Below are positions 17,625 to 24,105 of a stretch of DNA of 32,879 nt, piece after piece. A program made the position numbers and the translations under genes. Position 1 is the first letter of the stretch; each line of letters opens with the position of its first letter. The stretch is taken from the IMG/VR virus record IMGVR_UViG_3300030117_006525, positions 1 through 32,879 of that record; one strand, 5' to 3'. The notes beneath the pieces are model-generated. The model was not told the origin of the DNA, did not search any database, and worked only from the letters and a program-made list of their open reading frames with translations. This DNA comes from a virus.

Positions 17625-17824
17625 TATCCTCCTCTTTTAACTGCATTCCAATGTTTACTTCCAACTTCTCGTTGAGCACACTTTTCACAGACAATTCTTT
17701 TAGTTTTAGTATCTTTAGGGTATAAACTTTTAAATAGCAATTCCCATTCATAAGAATGCTTTGCTATATATTTACTACAAACTTCGCAAGTTAAACTTGC
17801 TTGACCTAAGTATTTTACAACCAC
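17624..17824 (-). CDS. Zinc-ribbon small protein
   Basis: 66 aa from a GTG. Two Cys-x2-Cys knuckles (C13/C16 and C46/C49) separated by 29 residues form a zinc-ribbon pattern; the middle is aromatic and basic. Such ribbons in phage early genes usually contact DNA, RNA or host polymerase. The start overlaps the end of the upstream basic gene by 10 bp. It fits the HNH-like zinc-finger family of small phage proteins, but lacks the His residues needed for a nuclease. Confidence 0.6.
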   Translation of the reverse strand: MVVKYLGQASLTCEVCSKYIAKHSYEWELLFKSLYPKDTKTKRIVCEKCAQREVGSKHWNAVKRGG

Positions 17825-17949
17825 TTATTTCTTTTGTTTTTAGAACCCTTTGGTCTTCCTCTTTTTTTCTTAGGTTTAGGCTTGGCTTTTTCTACATCAA
17901 AACCCATAAAGGCTTTAAATCTTTCTAACTCTTCTCTTGTTACAATCAT
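17815..17949 (-). CDS. Small AT-hook-like basic protein
   Basis: 44 aa, read directly from the DNA. It has a strong ribosome site (GGAG with a 5-base spacer). An N-terminal helix (MIVTREELERFKAFMGF) is followed by a Pro/Lys linker and a KKKRGRPKGSKNKR core. The Arg-Gly-Arg-Pro AT-hook core binds the minor groove of A+T-rich DNA, fitting this genome. The stop lies inside the next gene, which starts 10 bp before it ends. The same motif occurs at the ends of some small terminase and transcription factors, so the role is open. Confidence 0.65.
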   Translation of the reverse strand: MIVTREELERFKAFMGFDVEKAKPKPKKKRGRPKGSKNKRNKWL

Positions 17950-17957
17950 ACTATCTC

Positions 17958-18353
17958 CTATTTAATATTTAATAATTCTTTTATAGGGATTAAAACTAAC
18001 TGAGATGCATTGTCATCTCCACCCATTACAATTTTTGCAAGACCTTCTTTAAATAATTCCTTTACCCTTTTTTTTAGCTGATTAACGGGCATTATAAACC
18101 CTCCTTTTATTGTATCTCCATCAGCAAGTAAGTGTATCCAATATTCAGCCTCTGTTATAGATAAGCCTGACTCAACTCCTCTGCATCTAATTTCTATCCC
18201 AATATTACCCGTATCTTTCCATATATTTCGCTCTGTTTTAACTTCAATTCTTCTTCCATCTTTAAAAACTTCATCAAGATGTTTTTCAAATTTCTGTCCA
18301 TATTCTAAGTCTATATCAAACTTATCTCTTTTGTAGTTAGTTACAACTGACAT
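17958..18353 (-). CDS. PD-(D/E)XK-like nuclease
   Basis: 131 aa. Residues 15-41 give LEYGQKFEKHLDEVF, then DGRRIEVKTE with the Glu37-x-Lys39 pair typical of PD-(D/E)XK enzymes. This is followed by KDTGNIGIEIRCRGVESGLSITEAEYWIHLLAD (quoted in part), a pattern common in small phage endonucleases related to Holliday-junction or restriction-type nucleases. Glu23 and Asp32 could complete the metal site. It would process recombination or packaging intermediates, or host DNA. It is the first gene after the structured intergenic region, with an eight-base gap to the AT-hook gene. Confidence 0.65.
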   Translation of the reverse strand: MSVVTNYKRDKFDIDLEYGQKFEKHLDEVFKDGRRIEVKTERNIWKDTGNIGIEIRCRGVESGLSITEAEYWIHLLADGDTIKGGFIMPVNQLKKRVKELFKEGLAKIVMGGDDNASQLVLIPIKELLNIK

Positions 18354-18377
18354 ACTATCCCTTATTTAAAAGTGTGA

Positions 18378-18643
18378 GCAGGTAGCTAGTGATGTGTGCG
18401 AATGCACAAGTGCTATACTTATCATCAAGGCGTTTAGAAGCGTACCTGCCCAAGTTATATCCCTGCTAAAGTCTTTGGTCAGAAAGATAATATCTAATCA
18501 CCAACTCTTTAAACTCTAACGAATCCAAAAGTCTATGATTCATACTACTTTAGCAAGGAATTTGTTGCCGAGTATAAAATCCAAGGAAAGAAAGGAATTA
18601 ACCACCTTGTGACTGCTCTCACGATTACAGTTCTCTACTCGGC
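18378..18643 (-). ncRNA. Three-domain structured intergenic RNA candidate
   Basis: The gap between the winged-helix gene and the nuclease gene holds three consecutive self-closing domains. Domain I: 636-643 pairs with 567-574 (GCCGAGTA/TACTCGGC) around a CAAGG/CCTTG hairpin. Domain II: 547-558 pairs with 462-472 (CTTGCTAAAGT-type, 11 bp with one bulge). Domain III: 443-449 pairs with 378-384 (GCAGGTA/TACCTGC), with nested TGATG/CATCA and a TGTGC-GCACA tetraloop hairpin (all offsets from 18000). No ORF spans it. It lies inside the leftward transcript, so it could be a processed RNA or a structured UTR. Confidence 0.5.
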
Positions 18644-18846
18644 TAAAAGTTTAATTGTCCTCCTTTAGACATTAATTTATATTCTGCATACTTTTCTTTA
18701 CCTATATCACTTATATCGTGACCCTCTCCACGAAGAGTGTGTATAATCGCACTCAACCTCATCCCCATACCATTATTTAATGCCTCTAATGGTGTAATTG
18801 TTCTACCTCTTTTTAACCAATTTAGTACTCTTTCTTTTTGTGTCAT
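18643..18846 (-). CDS. Winged-helix DNA-binding protein
   Basis: 67 aa. TQKERVLNWLKRGRTITPLEALNNGMGMRLSAIIHTLRGEGHDI (residues 2-45, quoted in pieces in my reasoning) is the compact helix-turn-helix found in many phage early regulators: helix, ITPLEA turn, recognition helix RLSAIIHTLR, then a wing. It probably binds DNA near the replication or recombination genes, as a small repressor or accessory factor. Its start overlaps the RusA gene end by 44 bp, so the two are co-translated. Its stop touches the structured RNA region. Confidence 0.7.
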   Translation of the reverse strand: MTQKERVLNWLKRGRTITPLEALNNGMGMRLSAIIHTLRGEGHDISDIGKEKYAEYKLMSKGGQLNF

Positions 18847-19315
18847 TGTTTTCCTTTTCTTTTAATTGCCAATATTCTATCTCGGTTCTAGGCTTATCCG
18901 AGTAAACCTTTCGTGCCTCTAATGCACATACATAACAATCATCATCCCATAATATACCTTGCATTGCATCCATTACAAACTTTGCCAGATTATCTATGTC
19001 TGGTTTTACAATATGTAGCTTTGGAGAGTCTTTTTTAAGTAAATGCGAGTATTTGCCCGTTCTATAGTGATTTTTAGGTCTAGGCATATAAAATGTAATG
19101 CATAGTATAATATTGCCTTTAGGTATCTTATTTGGATTAAATTCTAACACTTTAGATTTGAATTTCTTTTTATCAGTAAAAGATGGGTCGTAATTCCTGA
19201 CTTTGCCATTTCGGAACGAATAACGATGTCTTTTTTGTGAAATAGGTTTGCCAAGAATCACGAGACTTCCATCTGATGGAGGAGTAATATCTTCTTTTTT
19301 GTTTTTATAAAGCAT
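18803..19315 (-). CDS. rusA: RusA-like Holliday junction resolvase
   Basis: 170 aa. The RusA core is present: GKPISQKRHRYSF near residues 22-34, CITFYMPRP (72-80), then KPDIDNLAKFVMDAMQG with the catalytic Asp106/Asp108 pair, WDDD (123-126) and RKVYS with a conserved Lys136. RusA resolves four-way DNA junctions using a metal ion, fitting an ERF/SSB/NinB recombination block and making linear ends ready for packaging. A 20-residue Lys-rich tail extends past the family core and overlaps the winged-helix gene. No strong ribosome site precedes the ATG. Confidence 0.85.
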   Translation of the reverse strand: MLYKNKKEDITPPSDGSLVILGKPISQKRHRYSFRNGKVRNYDPSFTDKKKFKSKVLEFNPNKIPKGNIILCITFYMPRPKNHYRTGKYSHLLKKDSPKLHIVKPDIDNLAKFVMDAMQGILWDDDCYVCALEARKVYSDKPRTEIEYWQLKEKENNDTKRKSTKLVKKR

Positions 19316-19340
19316 TAAAATTTAAGATTATAAAGGTATC

Positions 19341-19526
19341 TTAAAGACCTAATCTATCAGCTACTTTTGATAATTTAAGTCTAAATTGGTCTTCGTTTTG
19401 TGTCATTTTATGGATAGTATTAGTTAATACTCCAATAACATCCTTTATATCTTTTATATCTGACTCAATCTCTTTTAAACTTAAAGGTTTTTCTTCTTTT
19501 TTAGTTTGGTTTTTGGTTTTTGACAT
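19341..19526 (-). CDS. Coiled-coil hypothetical protein
   Basis: 61 aa. A Lys-rich start (MSKTKNQTKKEEK) leads into a continuous heptad pattern (LKEIESDIKDIKDVIGVLTNTIHKM). Likely a helical oligomer. Overlaps the end of the upstream gene by 26 bp. No family recognised; a partner of replication proteins is only a guess from location. Confidence 0.55.
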   Translation of the reverse strand: MSKTKNQTKKEEKPLSLKEIESDIKDIKDVIGVLTNTIHKMTQNEDQFRLKLSKVADRLGL

Positions 19527-19734
19527 TTTCTAAATCTCCATTTAGTATTATTTGACTATAATCAGGAGCTATTTCGTTGAACCTTTTAACAATATTAACA
19601 ATTAGTTTATTTGTTATCGATGTTCTATAGTTGGTATACTTTGATTTTTTGCCTATATTAGATAAATAATAATCTATCATTTCTCTATATACTGCAACTA
19701 TATACTCGTGGACTCTTTCAGACGGATTGTTCAT
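19501..19734 (-). CDS. Hypothetical protein
   Basis: 77 aa, compact and helical with many Tyr and Ile (HEYIVAVYREMIDYYLSNIG, then NKLIVNIVKRFNEIAPDYSQIIL). AAGGAT lies just upstream of the ATG, inside the preceding gene's end (17-bp overlap). No motif recognised. Part of the small-gene run between the helicase loader and RusA. Confidence 0.55.
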   Translation of the reverse strand: MNNPSERVHEYIVAVYREMIDYYLSNIGKKSKYTNYRTSITNKLIVNIVKRFNEIAPDYSQIILNGDLENVKNQKPN

Positions 19735-19906
19735 CCATATCCTTAACTTCTTTAATAGCTTCTAAAGTTTTATCTGCTATATTGATTTGACCACTCTGCA
19801 TAATAGCTTCCAATCCTTGAATAGCTATTTGTATCTGCCTATTAGCATTTTTTAGTTCTTTTATTGCATTCATATAGTCTTTCAATATCTGTTCATCCAT
19901 AATCAT
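19718..19906 (-). CDS. Coiled-coil hypothetical protein
   Basis: 62 aa starting MIMDEQ; the first ATG overlaps the helicase loader's TGA (ATGA). Two amphipathic helices (LKDYMNAIKELKNANRQIQIA and KTLEAIKEVK), the length and style of small phage accessory proteins. No catalytic residues. The third-codon ATG is an equally possible start. Confidence 0.55.
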   Translation of the reverse strand: MIMDEQILKDYMNAIKELKNANRQIQIAIQGLEAIMQSGQINIADKTLEAIKEVKDMDEQSV

Positions 19907-20532
19907 AGTCTTTTATCTCTTTTTGATGTTAAAGTGAACTTATTTCCTTTTATTATTCCTGCTATTCTACTCTTAATTCTAGTATCATCGTATGGTAATT
20001 TACCAATTCCTAGATTAGAAGTAAAGCCTAAAAATAATAAATTTTCACATCTATAGTTTAATATTGACGATAATAGCTCAAGAGATGAGTCATTCTTTAT
20101 CTCTGCCCCTATATCATCAAATACTAATTTATTGTCTTGTCTTAATGAGTTTATTATACCCTCTTTTTCTCCAAAAGGTGCATTTTTATATTTCAAGCAA
20201 ATATCAGGAAAGTAAACTATAGTGTGTGGTTTTTTCTTATTGAGAATAGCATCTCTAACTAAAGCATAAAGAAAATGAGTTTTCCCCCTACCTGCCTCTC
20301 CATCTATATAGAATGACTTATTAGGGTTTATAGATATACTTTTATCTATATCAGCATTCCAATACATTTTTGGAATTAAATTAGCAACCTTTTCATTTAT
20401 AACTCTAACTTGCTCCTTCTCTTGCAATATAGCATCTTCCTCGTCACTTATATATTCTATATTCTTTTCCATCCTTTCTTGAAAATCTTTTAGAACATCT
20501 TTCATACTTCTTATATCTTTAGAGGTCTGCAT
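19903..20532 (-). CDS. dnaC: DnaC-like AAA+ helicase loader
   Basis: 209 aa from the ATG at 20532, chosen because GGAG lies six bases upstream; a longer frame to 20613 only overlaps the previous gene. Walker A GEAGRGKT is at 78-85, Walker B LVFDDIG at 136-142, a sensor FTSN at about 170-173, and arginines in RIKSR at 185-189. These are the hallmarks of DnaC/IstB-type loaders, which place the hexameric replicative helicase on DNA. No phage helicase is visible, so it probably recruits host DnaB. The N-terminal coiled coil (MKDVLKDFQERMEKN) would contact helicase. It overlaps the replication-protein gene end by 14 bp. Confidence 0.8.
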   Translation of the reverse strand: MQTSKDIRSMKDVLKDFQERMEKNIEYISDEEDAILQEKEQVRVINEKVANLIPKMYWNADIDKSISINPNKSFYIDGEAGRGKTHFLYALVRDAILNKKKPHTIVYFPDICLKYKNAPFGEKEGIINSLRQDNKLVFDDIGAEIKNDSSLELLSSILNYRCENLLFLGFTSNLGIGKLPYDDTRIKSRIAGIIKGNKFTLTSKRDKRL

Positions 20533-21184
20533 ATTCATCTCCTGCAGGTATAGGTGTATACCCTTTTGTTTTTTGGTTTTCATTAACTCTTCTATTCCAA
20601 TTACTACTAGCACTATGCCAATTCTTCATTGGATTTTTTCCTACTTTCCAACCCTTACTCTCATAAAAATCAAAGAACTTCTCTGCCTCATATCTAGCAT
20701 TATTATATTTCCTTTCAACAAAATAGTTTCTACACTCATCTAATGTTGGTTTTTTAAAAGTTGTGGTTTGTACTTTAACCTTATCTTTATCCTTATCTTT
20801 ATCCTTATCTTTATCTTTAACCCCTAAATTAGGGTTGTTTAAGGGTTCATTAAGGGTTGATTTGATTATGTTATTTTTTGTTAAAAGGTTTATAACTGAT
20901 TTATGAGCATTTACATTAGGATTTAAAGTTCCATATTGAAACTCAACAAAGTCCTTTATGAAATACTTTTTATTACTTATCTTGGTTATTTGTTTTTCAA
21001 GTGATTCGGGTAATTGGTCAACTTGGAAGCCGACCATAAAAGTGGTTAGCTTCCAATTAACCTCCCAAATACCAGCGTGGTCGCAAGAGTCTGTCATATA
21101 TATCCATAATAGTTTGTCTTGTGCAGGTAAGTCCATAAACCAAGATTTAGACCACTTATTAGTGTCCGTAAATCTTTTAGCCAT
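20519..21184 (-). CDS. Replication initiation / DnaD-like protein
   Basis: 221 aa. The N-terminal part (WFMDLPAQDKLLWIYMTDSCDHAGIWEVN) is the winged-helix start of phage replisome organisers. Then comes a flexible (KD)n linker (about residues 122-135). A C-terminal FFDFYESKGWKVGKNPMKNW motif (about 171-190) is typical of DnaD/gpO-like replication proteins that bind origin DNA and a helicase loader. The loader is encoded directly downstream with overlap, forming an initiation pair. AAGGAG precedes the ATG. Any origin is likely in or near this gene, as in lambda O, but I see no clear iterons beyond the linker repeats. Confidence 0.75.
   Translation of the reverse strand: MAKRFTDTNKWSKSWFMDLPAQDKLLWIYMTDSCDHAGIWEVNWKLTTFMVGFQVDQLPESLEKQITKISNKKYFIKDFVEFQYGTLNPNVNAHKSVINLLTKNNIIKSTLNEPLNNPNLGVKDKDKDKDKDKDKVKVQTTTFKKPTLDECRNYFVERKYNNARYEAEKFFDFYESKGWKVGKNPMKNWHSASSNWNRRVNENQKTKGYTPIPAGDEYADL
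20779..20814 (-). repeat. Three tandem 12-bp repeats coding a Lys-Asp linker
   Basis: Three exact copies of ccttatctttat on the plus strand encode most of a (Lys-Asp)n run between the two domains of the replication protein. It is slippage-prone and likely varies in copy number among relatives. A repeat cluster within an initiator gene can also act as an origin, though these repeats are explained by the linker. Confidence 0.7.
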
Positions 21185-21195
21185 ATGTTTCTCCT

Positions 21196-21468
21196 TTAAA
21201 ATGGTATATCGTTATTTGGTATTGGTGTTTCTTCTTGTTTAGCAGAAAATTGTTTCATATCATCAGGATGTGTAGCCTTAATAGATATTAATTTTCTTTG
21301 CTCTCCATCTTTCTCATACTCTCTTGTCCAAGCAGATAATGAATATTTAACACCATCTATTTGAATGTTCCCCGTAAAATTAGGTTTCTTATCTTCGGGG
21401 TCGTTTGGGTTTCTTTTGTCGTTTATAAAAAGAACACCACTTTTTTCGTTATTATACATTGTAGCCAT
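21196..21468 (-). CDS. ssDNA-binding protein-like (short OB-type)
   Basis: 90 aa with GGAG upstream. The core has alternating beta residues (SGVLFINDKRNPNDPEDKKPNFTGNIQIDGVKYSLSAW seen in the first half), resembling small phage DUF736-type OB proteins. The C-terminus, ETPIPNNDIPF, imitates the acidic DDDIPF tip through which bacterial SSB docks replication partners. It would coat single strands for the ERF annealase encoded next to it and for replication. Size is below classical SSB. Function inferred from the tail and the neighbours. Confidence 0.6.
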   Translation of the reverse strand: MATMYNNEKSGVLFINDKRNPNDPEDKKPNFTGNIQIDGVKYSLSAWTREYEKDGEQRKLISIKATHPDDMKQFSAKQEETPIPNNDIPF

Positions 21469-21479
21469 TTACTTCTCCT

Positions 21480-21968
21480 TTATATTATGTCTTCTAGTTT
21501 TTGTGCCTTGATTGGCTTTTTTCTTGTTGATTTTACTTTTTTAGATTCTTCTTCAAGTTCAGGATTAAACTTTTCAGGGTCATCTCCCGTTGGTAGTAGG
21601 AATGTTTTCATTATAAAGTATTTTATACCACCCGTCATAGCTTTGTATAAACCTTTATCTCCTTTATCAGCACCTTGTCCTGACCAAGGAACTTCTATCT
21701 TTTCTCCCGTATCAGCACATAGCATTGCACAAGTTCCGTTTATGTTTGTTATTCCATTTTCAACACTATGTATTTTCCAACTTGAAAAGAAAACTATTCT
21801 ATTTTTTAGAAATTGTTCTCTAAAAACCTTTGATACTTTTGCCTCTGTTATGTATTTATACTTATGAAAAGAGTTTACATTATCTTTTTGTAAATATTCT
21901 ACATCTTCCATTATTTTTAGTATTTTGTTGGCTAAAGATAGTGGTGGTTTTACTATTTTTTCTGACAT
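21480..21968 (-). CDS. erf: ERF-family single-strand annealing recombinase
   Basis: 162 aa. Residues about 36-55 read FHKYKYITEAKVSKVFREQF. The middle has the ERF hallmark GQGADKGDKGLYKAMTGGIKYFIMKTFLLPTGDDPE (about 100-135, quoted in pieces). ERF proteins anneal complementary single strands, as P22 Erf does to circularise the genome. A Lys-rich tail (RKKPIKAQK) follows. It opens a leftward unit: a terminator (22043-22084) and a possible promoter (about 21999-22027) lie upstream, with an AGAGG ribosome site. Confidence 0.85.
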   Translation of the reverse strand: MSEKIVKPPLSLANKILKIMEDVEYLQKDNVNSFHKYKYITEAKVSKVFREQFLKNRIVFFSSWKIHSVENGITNINGTCAMLCADTGEKIEVPWSGQGADKGDKGLYKAMTGGIKYFIMKTFLLPTGDDPEKFNPELEEESKKVKSTRKKPIKAQKLEDII

Positions 21969-21998
21969 ATTTTACCTCTCTTTATTATTGTAATTTAT

Positions 21999-22027
21999 TG
22001 TATATTAAGTCTATGGTTTTAAGTTAA
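21999..22027 (-). promoter_or_regulatory. Possible sigma70-type promoter for the erf unit
   Basis: On the minus strand TTAACT (22027-22022) and TATACA (22004-21999) are separated by 17 bp and lie about 30 bp before the erf start, directly after the terminator hairpin. Each box matches consensus only in four positions, but transcription must restart here if the terminator works. Confidence 0.35.
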
Positions 22028-22042
22028 AATTCGCACATCCTC

Positions 22043-22084
22043 AAAAAAAATGGGGCAAGTTTTTTTATCTCTATCTTGTCCCAT
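22043..22084 (-). terminator. Rho-independent terminator
   Basis: Minus strand: ATGGGACAAG (22084-22075), a 15-base loop, then CTTGCCCCAT (22059-22050), giving 10 pairs with one G-T, followed directly by eight T (22050-22043). It would stop leftward transcription from the upstream small genes before erf. Confidence 0.75.
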
Positions 22085-22170
22085 TACCTCTATCATAAAT
22101 TTAAAATATCAAATTCACTTATAAAAGCAAAAAGTTATTTTTATCTAAAATATAGTTGTAAATTCCTGCT

Positions 22171-22359
22171 ATGAAATCCCATAAAAAAGCATATACATTG
22201 ACAATTATCTACGATTCTAAAACGGGAGAAATTGAGTATGCAGAAGAGTCTATTGAAAGATTAAAAATAGAAGAGATTTCTAAAGCTGAACTTACAGATA
22301 TTGAAGATGATGATATGAAACAAGTTCTTGAAGAAACTAAAATAGTTGGCGAATCTTAA
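22171..22359 (+). CDS. Lone rightward small protein
   Basis: 62 aa, the only convincing rightward gene in the 13-kb leftward block. The sequence looks like a real small protein: AYTLTIIYDSKTGEIEYAEES (a beta hairpin), then an acidic helical tail (EISKAELTDIEDDDMKQVLEET). Net charge is acidic. Its stop meets the convergent gene's stop (22356) with a 4-bp overlap. The ribosome site is weak. Divergent placement from erf across 200 bp suggests separately controlled, perhaps immediate-early, expression. Acidic small phage proteins may mimic DNA, but there is no proof. Confidence 0.5.
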   Translation: MKSHKKAYTLTIIYDSKTGEIEYAEESIERLKIEEISKAELTDIEDDDMKQVLEETKIVGES

Positions 22360-22595
22360 CTTGTTCTATGTATTCTAACATTGTCTTCTCCATCTCCAAA
22401 TGTCCTAACACAACGAAACTTTTTCTTGTTTTTAGATGCAAATGAATGGGCAGATGATATTGCTTTCTTGATATCATCATAACTCCCCTCTATTAAGATA
22501 GAATCTCCAACTTTCATATCTTTGAATGGATATTTTTTATTCCAATGTTGTTTTGATTCTATTTCTATATCTTTTTCTATTTGTCCTATTTTCAT
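22356..22595 (-). CDS. Small conserved phage protein (DUF7303-like)
   Basis: 79 aa. PFKDMKVGDSILIEGSYDDIKKAISSAHSFASKNKKKFRCVRTF, followed by a Gly/Asp turn, is a pattern I recall from a small conserved phage family of unknown function, with the variable-Arg end VRIHRTS. AAGGAG precedes the ATG. One base separates it from the upstream gene. It may bind nucleic acid through the basic central helix. Convergent with the lone rightward gene. Confidence 0.65.
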   Translation of the reverse strand: MKIGQIEKDIEIESKQHWNKKYPFKDMKVGDSILIEGSYDDIKKAISSAHSFASKNKKKFRCVRTFGDGEDNVRIHRTS

Positions 22596-22596
22596 T

Positions 22597-22806
22597 CTAA
22601 CTCCTTCCTAATATATTATTTTGTTTTGTTTTATTTATGTCCTTATAAGCTAAACACTCTGCATATAAGTCATCGGGTGTTTTCTCGTCTAAATTAAAAA
22701 CTATTTCTTCAATTTCATCAAGTTTCTTTTCAAGTTCTTTAGTATAAGAAAATAAAAACCCAATATAGTCATTGAGAGCCTCTATTATAGTTTTGGCTTT
22801 GGTCAT
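22597..22806 (-). CDS. Coiled-coil small protein
   Basis: 69 aa: a long acidic coiled coil (SYTKELEKKLDEIEEIVFNL) with a polar tail. A very strong GGGGGAGGAG ribosome site is formed inside the end of the upstream AbrB-like gene, whose TGA overlaps this ATG (ATGA). Function unknown. Confidence 0.6.
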   Translation of the reverse strand: MTKAKTIIEALNDYIGFLFSYTKELEKKLDEIEEIVFNLDEKTPDDLYAECLAYKDINKTKQNNILGRS

Positions 22807-22973
22807 TCTCCTCCCCCTTTTATTTTAAAGTTTACTCTTACACAATCATCTTTGTTGTGTATTGGAAACACATCAACTAATGTGTCTTGCTCTATATTGT
22901 TTGCATCTAAAAACCATTTAGGAAAAGTAAGTCTACCTTTCTTGTCAAGTTTTAATTGTGTTATTTTAATCAT
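22803..22973 (-). CDS. AbrB/MazE-type swapped-hairpin protein
   Basis: 56 aa, read directly from the DNA: start ATG at 22973, which overlaps the previous gene's TGA. Residues about 1-36 follow the AbrB-like pattern: KITQLKLDKKGRLTFPKWFL, then a DTLVDVFPI strand. The KGRLTFP turn is the hallmark. Such domains dimerise into a DNA-binding beta barrel used by AbrB regulators and antitoxins. No toxin gene is recognisable next to it, so a phage regulator is the better reading. It ends in KGGGE, which also supplies the next gene's ribosome site. Confidence 0.65.
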   Translation of the reverse strand: MIKITQLKLDKKGRLTFPKWFLDANNIEQDTLVDVFPIHNKDDCVRVNFKIKGGGE

Positions 22974-23218
22974 AATGTTGGTAACACCTCCTCTTTATTT
23001 TTAGTTAGACAAGTTAATACACCACCATCATTTCCTTCGTCGTCACACATAGCAATTACTCTTGTATTGTTGTCGAGAACAAAAGTAATAGGTCTTTTAT
23101 TCCACATATAATCATCACATTCGTCTTGCCCCATATATTCTACTCTAACTATTTGCCTACCAAGTAAAGTATTTTCTGCTACTTTAGTCCATCTATTTGT
23201 TATTTCTTGATTATTCAT
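22970..23218 (-). CDS. Conserved small phage protein
   Basis: 82 aa: RWTKVAENTLLGRQIVRVEYM, then an acidic loop, RPITFVLDNNTRVIAM and CDDEGNDGGVL. This arrangement (helix, GRxIxxVxYM strand, 'RP..xLD', 'DDEGNDGG') is widespread in phage genomes, where its function is unknown. Both ends overlap neighbours (8 bp upstream, ATGA downstream). Confidence 0.7.
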   Translation of the reverse strand: MNNQEITNRWTKVAENTLLGRQIVRVEYMGQDECDDYMWNKRPITFVLDNNTRVIAMCDDEGNDGGVLTCLTKNKEEVLPTL

Positions 23219-23420
23219 TTGCTAATTCCTCCTTTAAGGTTTCTAAAATATTATCTAAATCATCCATAGAATCTTCAGCCATACTTTTTGATTCCATACC
23301 TGCATCTATTTCAGATTGTGCAGTTTCTAAATAACTTTCTATGTCATAGAGATTATCTCTAACATTATCTCTAATAGCAGTTATTTCAAGTATTGTTTTT
23401 TCTAATTGTTTTTTATTCAT
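23211..23420 (-). CDS. Acidic coiled-coil small protein
   Basis: 69 aa, entirely helical: LEKTILEITAIRDNVRDNLYDIESYLETA followed by a very acidic C-terminal half (MAEDSMDDLDNILETLKEELANE). The leader AAAAGGAAAACCAAATGAA is nearly identical to those at 25392 and 28865. It is preceded by the structured repeat element. Confidence 0.6.
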   Translation of the reverse strand: MNKKQLEKTILEITAIRDNVRDNLYDIESYLETAQSEIDAGMESKSMAEDSMDDLDNILETLKEELANE

Positions 23421-23446
23421 TTGGTTTTCCTTTTCTTTTTATGTTA

Positions 23447-23511
23447 TGAGGCTTAATAGATAGGTCATTCGTCTAACTTAATAGATAGGACATTCGTCTG
23501 TATAAGCCTCA
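23447..23511 (-). repeat. Hairpin enclosing two 23-bp direct repeats
   Basis: TGAGGCTTA (447-455) and TAAGCCTCA (503-511, offsets from 23000) form a perfect 9-bp stem. Inside lie two tandem 23-mers, cttaatagataggtcattcg... at 452-474 and its copy at 477-499, differing at one base and separated by two. It lies in the gap between two leftward genes and could be an operator, an RNA element or a binding-site array. Confidence 0.7.
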
Positions 23512-23526
23512 CAACTTTTTCTTTAT

Positions 23527-24105
23527 TTATGGATAATGTATATCCACTATATTTTCACATACTACACCACCTTGTGCTATTGGATTGCCTATAAAAGCAT
23601 TGCTCTCCTCTTCTACACTCATATCAAATTGTAGGGTTGGATATCTTGCACTTACTTTTTCAAGCCATTCCAAAGGTGGACACCAAGGTGTTTCAAAATG
23701 TATATGAACCTCTCCATAAGTTGAATCATCTTCTACATTATGACAATTAGCATCCCATTTGCATCCCCAATTATCTATGTTCCAACTATACCAATCTTTC
23801 GCACCATATTTTTTAAGGTTATCTTCTGCTATTTTCTTTTCTTCATCAGTTCGTGCAGGACTTGTTATGTCAAGAGATTTGGGTCGTGGAACAGAGCCTT
23901 GAAATGATAATTCACATTCATCTTGTTCTCCCGTAACATTCCCATCTTTGTCGTATATCTTTTTCTTAAAAATGTTTTCTTCAACAAACTTTTTCAGTTC
24001 CTTTCTTGATTCTACATCTTGTGGGTTATTATCTTTTTTTATCTGTTCATCAGATAGTTGACTTTCATCTCTTACTTTTAAGCTATTATATGTCCAATTA
24101 GGCAT
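23527..24105 (-). CDS. Api92/YubB-like protein (DUF1281-type)
   Basis: 192 aa. It begins MPNWTYNSLKV, the signature opening of the Api92/DUF1281 ferredoxin-like family of phage and plasmid proteins, and has the matching later part YSWNIDNWGCKWDA (about residues 106-119) and an acidic ETPWCPPLEWLEK segment (about 138-150). The biochemical role is unknown, though members occur with mobile-element transfer and anti-defence genes such as ardC, which is also present here. It overlaps the ParB-like gene's end by 8 bp. AAGGAAA ribosome site. Confidence 0.7.
   Translation of the reverse strand: MPNWTYNSLKVRDESQLSDEQIKKDNNPQDVESRKELKKFVEENIFKKKIYDKDGNVTGEQDECELSFQGSVPRPKSLDITSPARTDEEKKIAEDNLKKYGAKDWYSWNIDNWGCKWDANCHNVEDDSTYGEVHIHFETPWCPPLEWLEKVSARYPTLQFDMSVEEESNAFIGNPIAQGGVVCENIVDIHYP

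Noticed and set aside
18378-18449. tRNA with a 7-bp acceptor in the 18.4-kb element
   Set aside because: The acceptor-like GCAGGTA/TACCTGC helix exists, but the internal arms do not fit tRNA geometry and there is no T-loop motif; treated as an RNA domain.
20533-20613. N-terminal extension of the DnaC-like protein
   Set aside because: GGAG is placed for the ATG at 20532; the extension lies inside the replication-protein gene.
21361-21867. 168-codon plus frame across ssb and erf
   Set aside because: It is antisense to two recognisable proteins (SSB-like and ERF) and has a Phe/Ser/Leu shadow composition.
23452-23499. CRISPR-like repeat pair
   Set aside because: Two tandem repeats with a two-base gap leave no room for spacers, and no cas genes are present.
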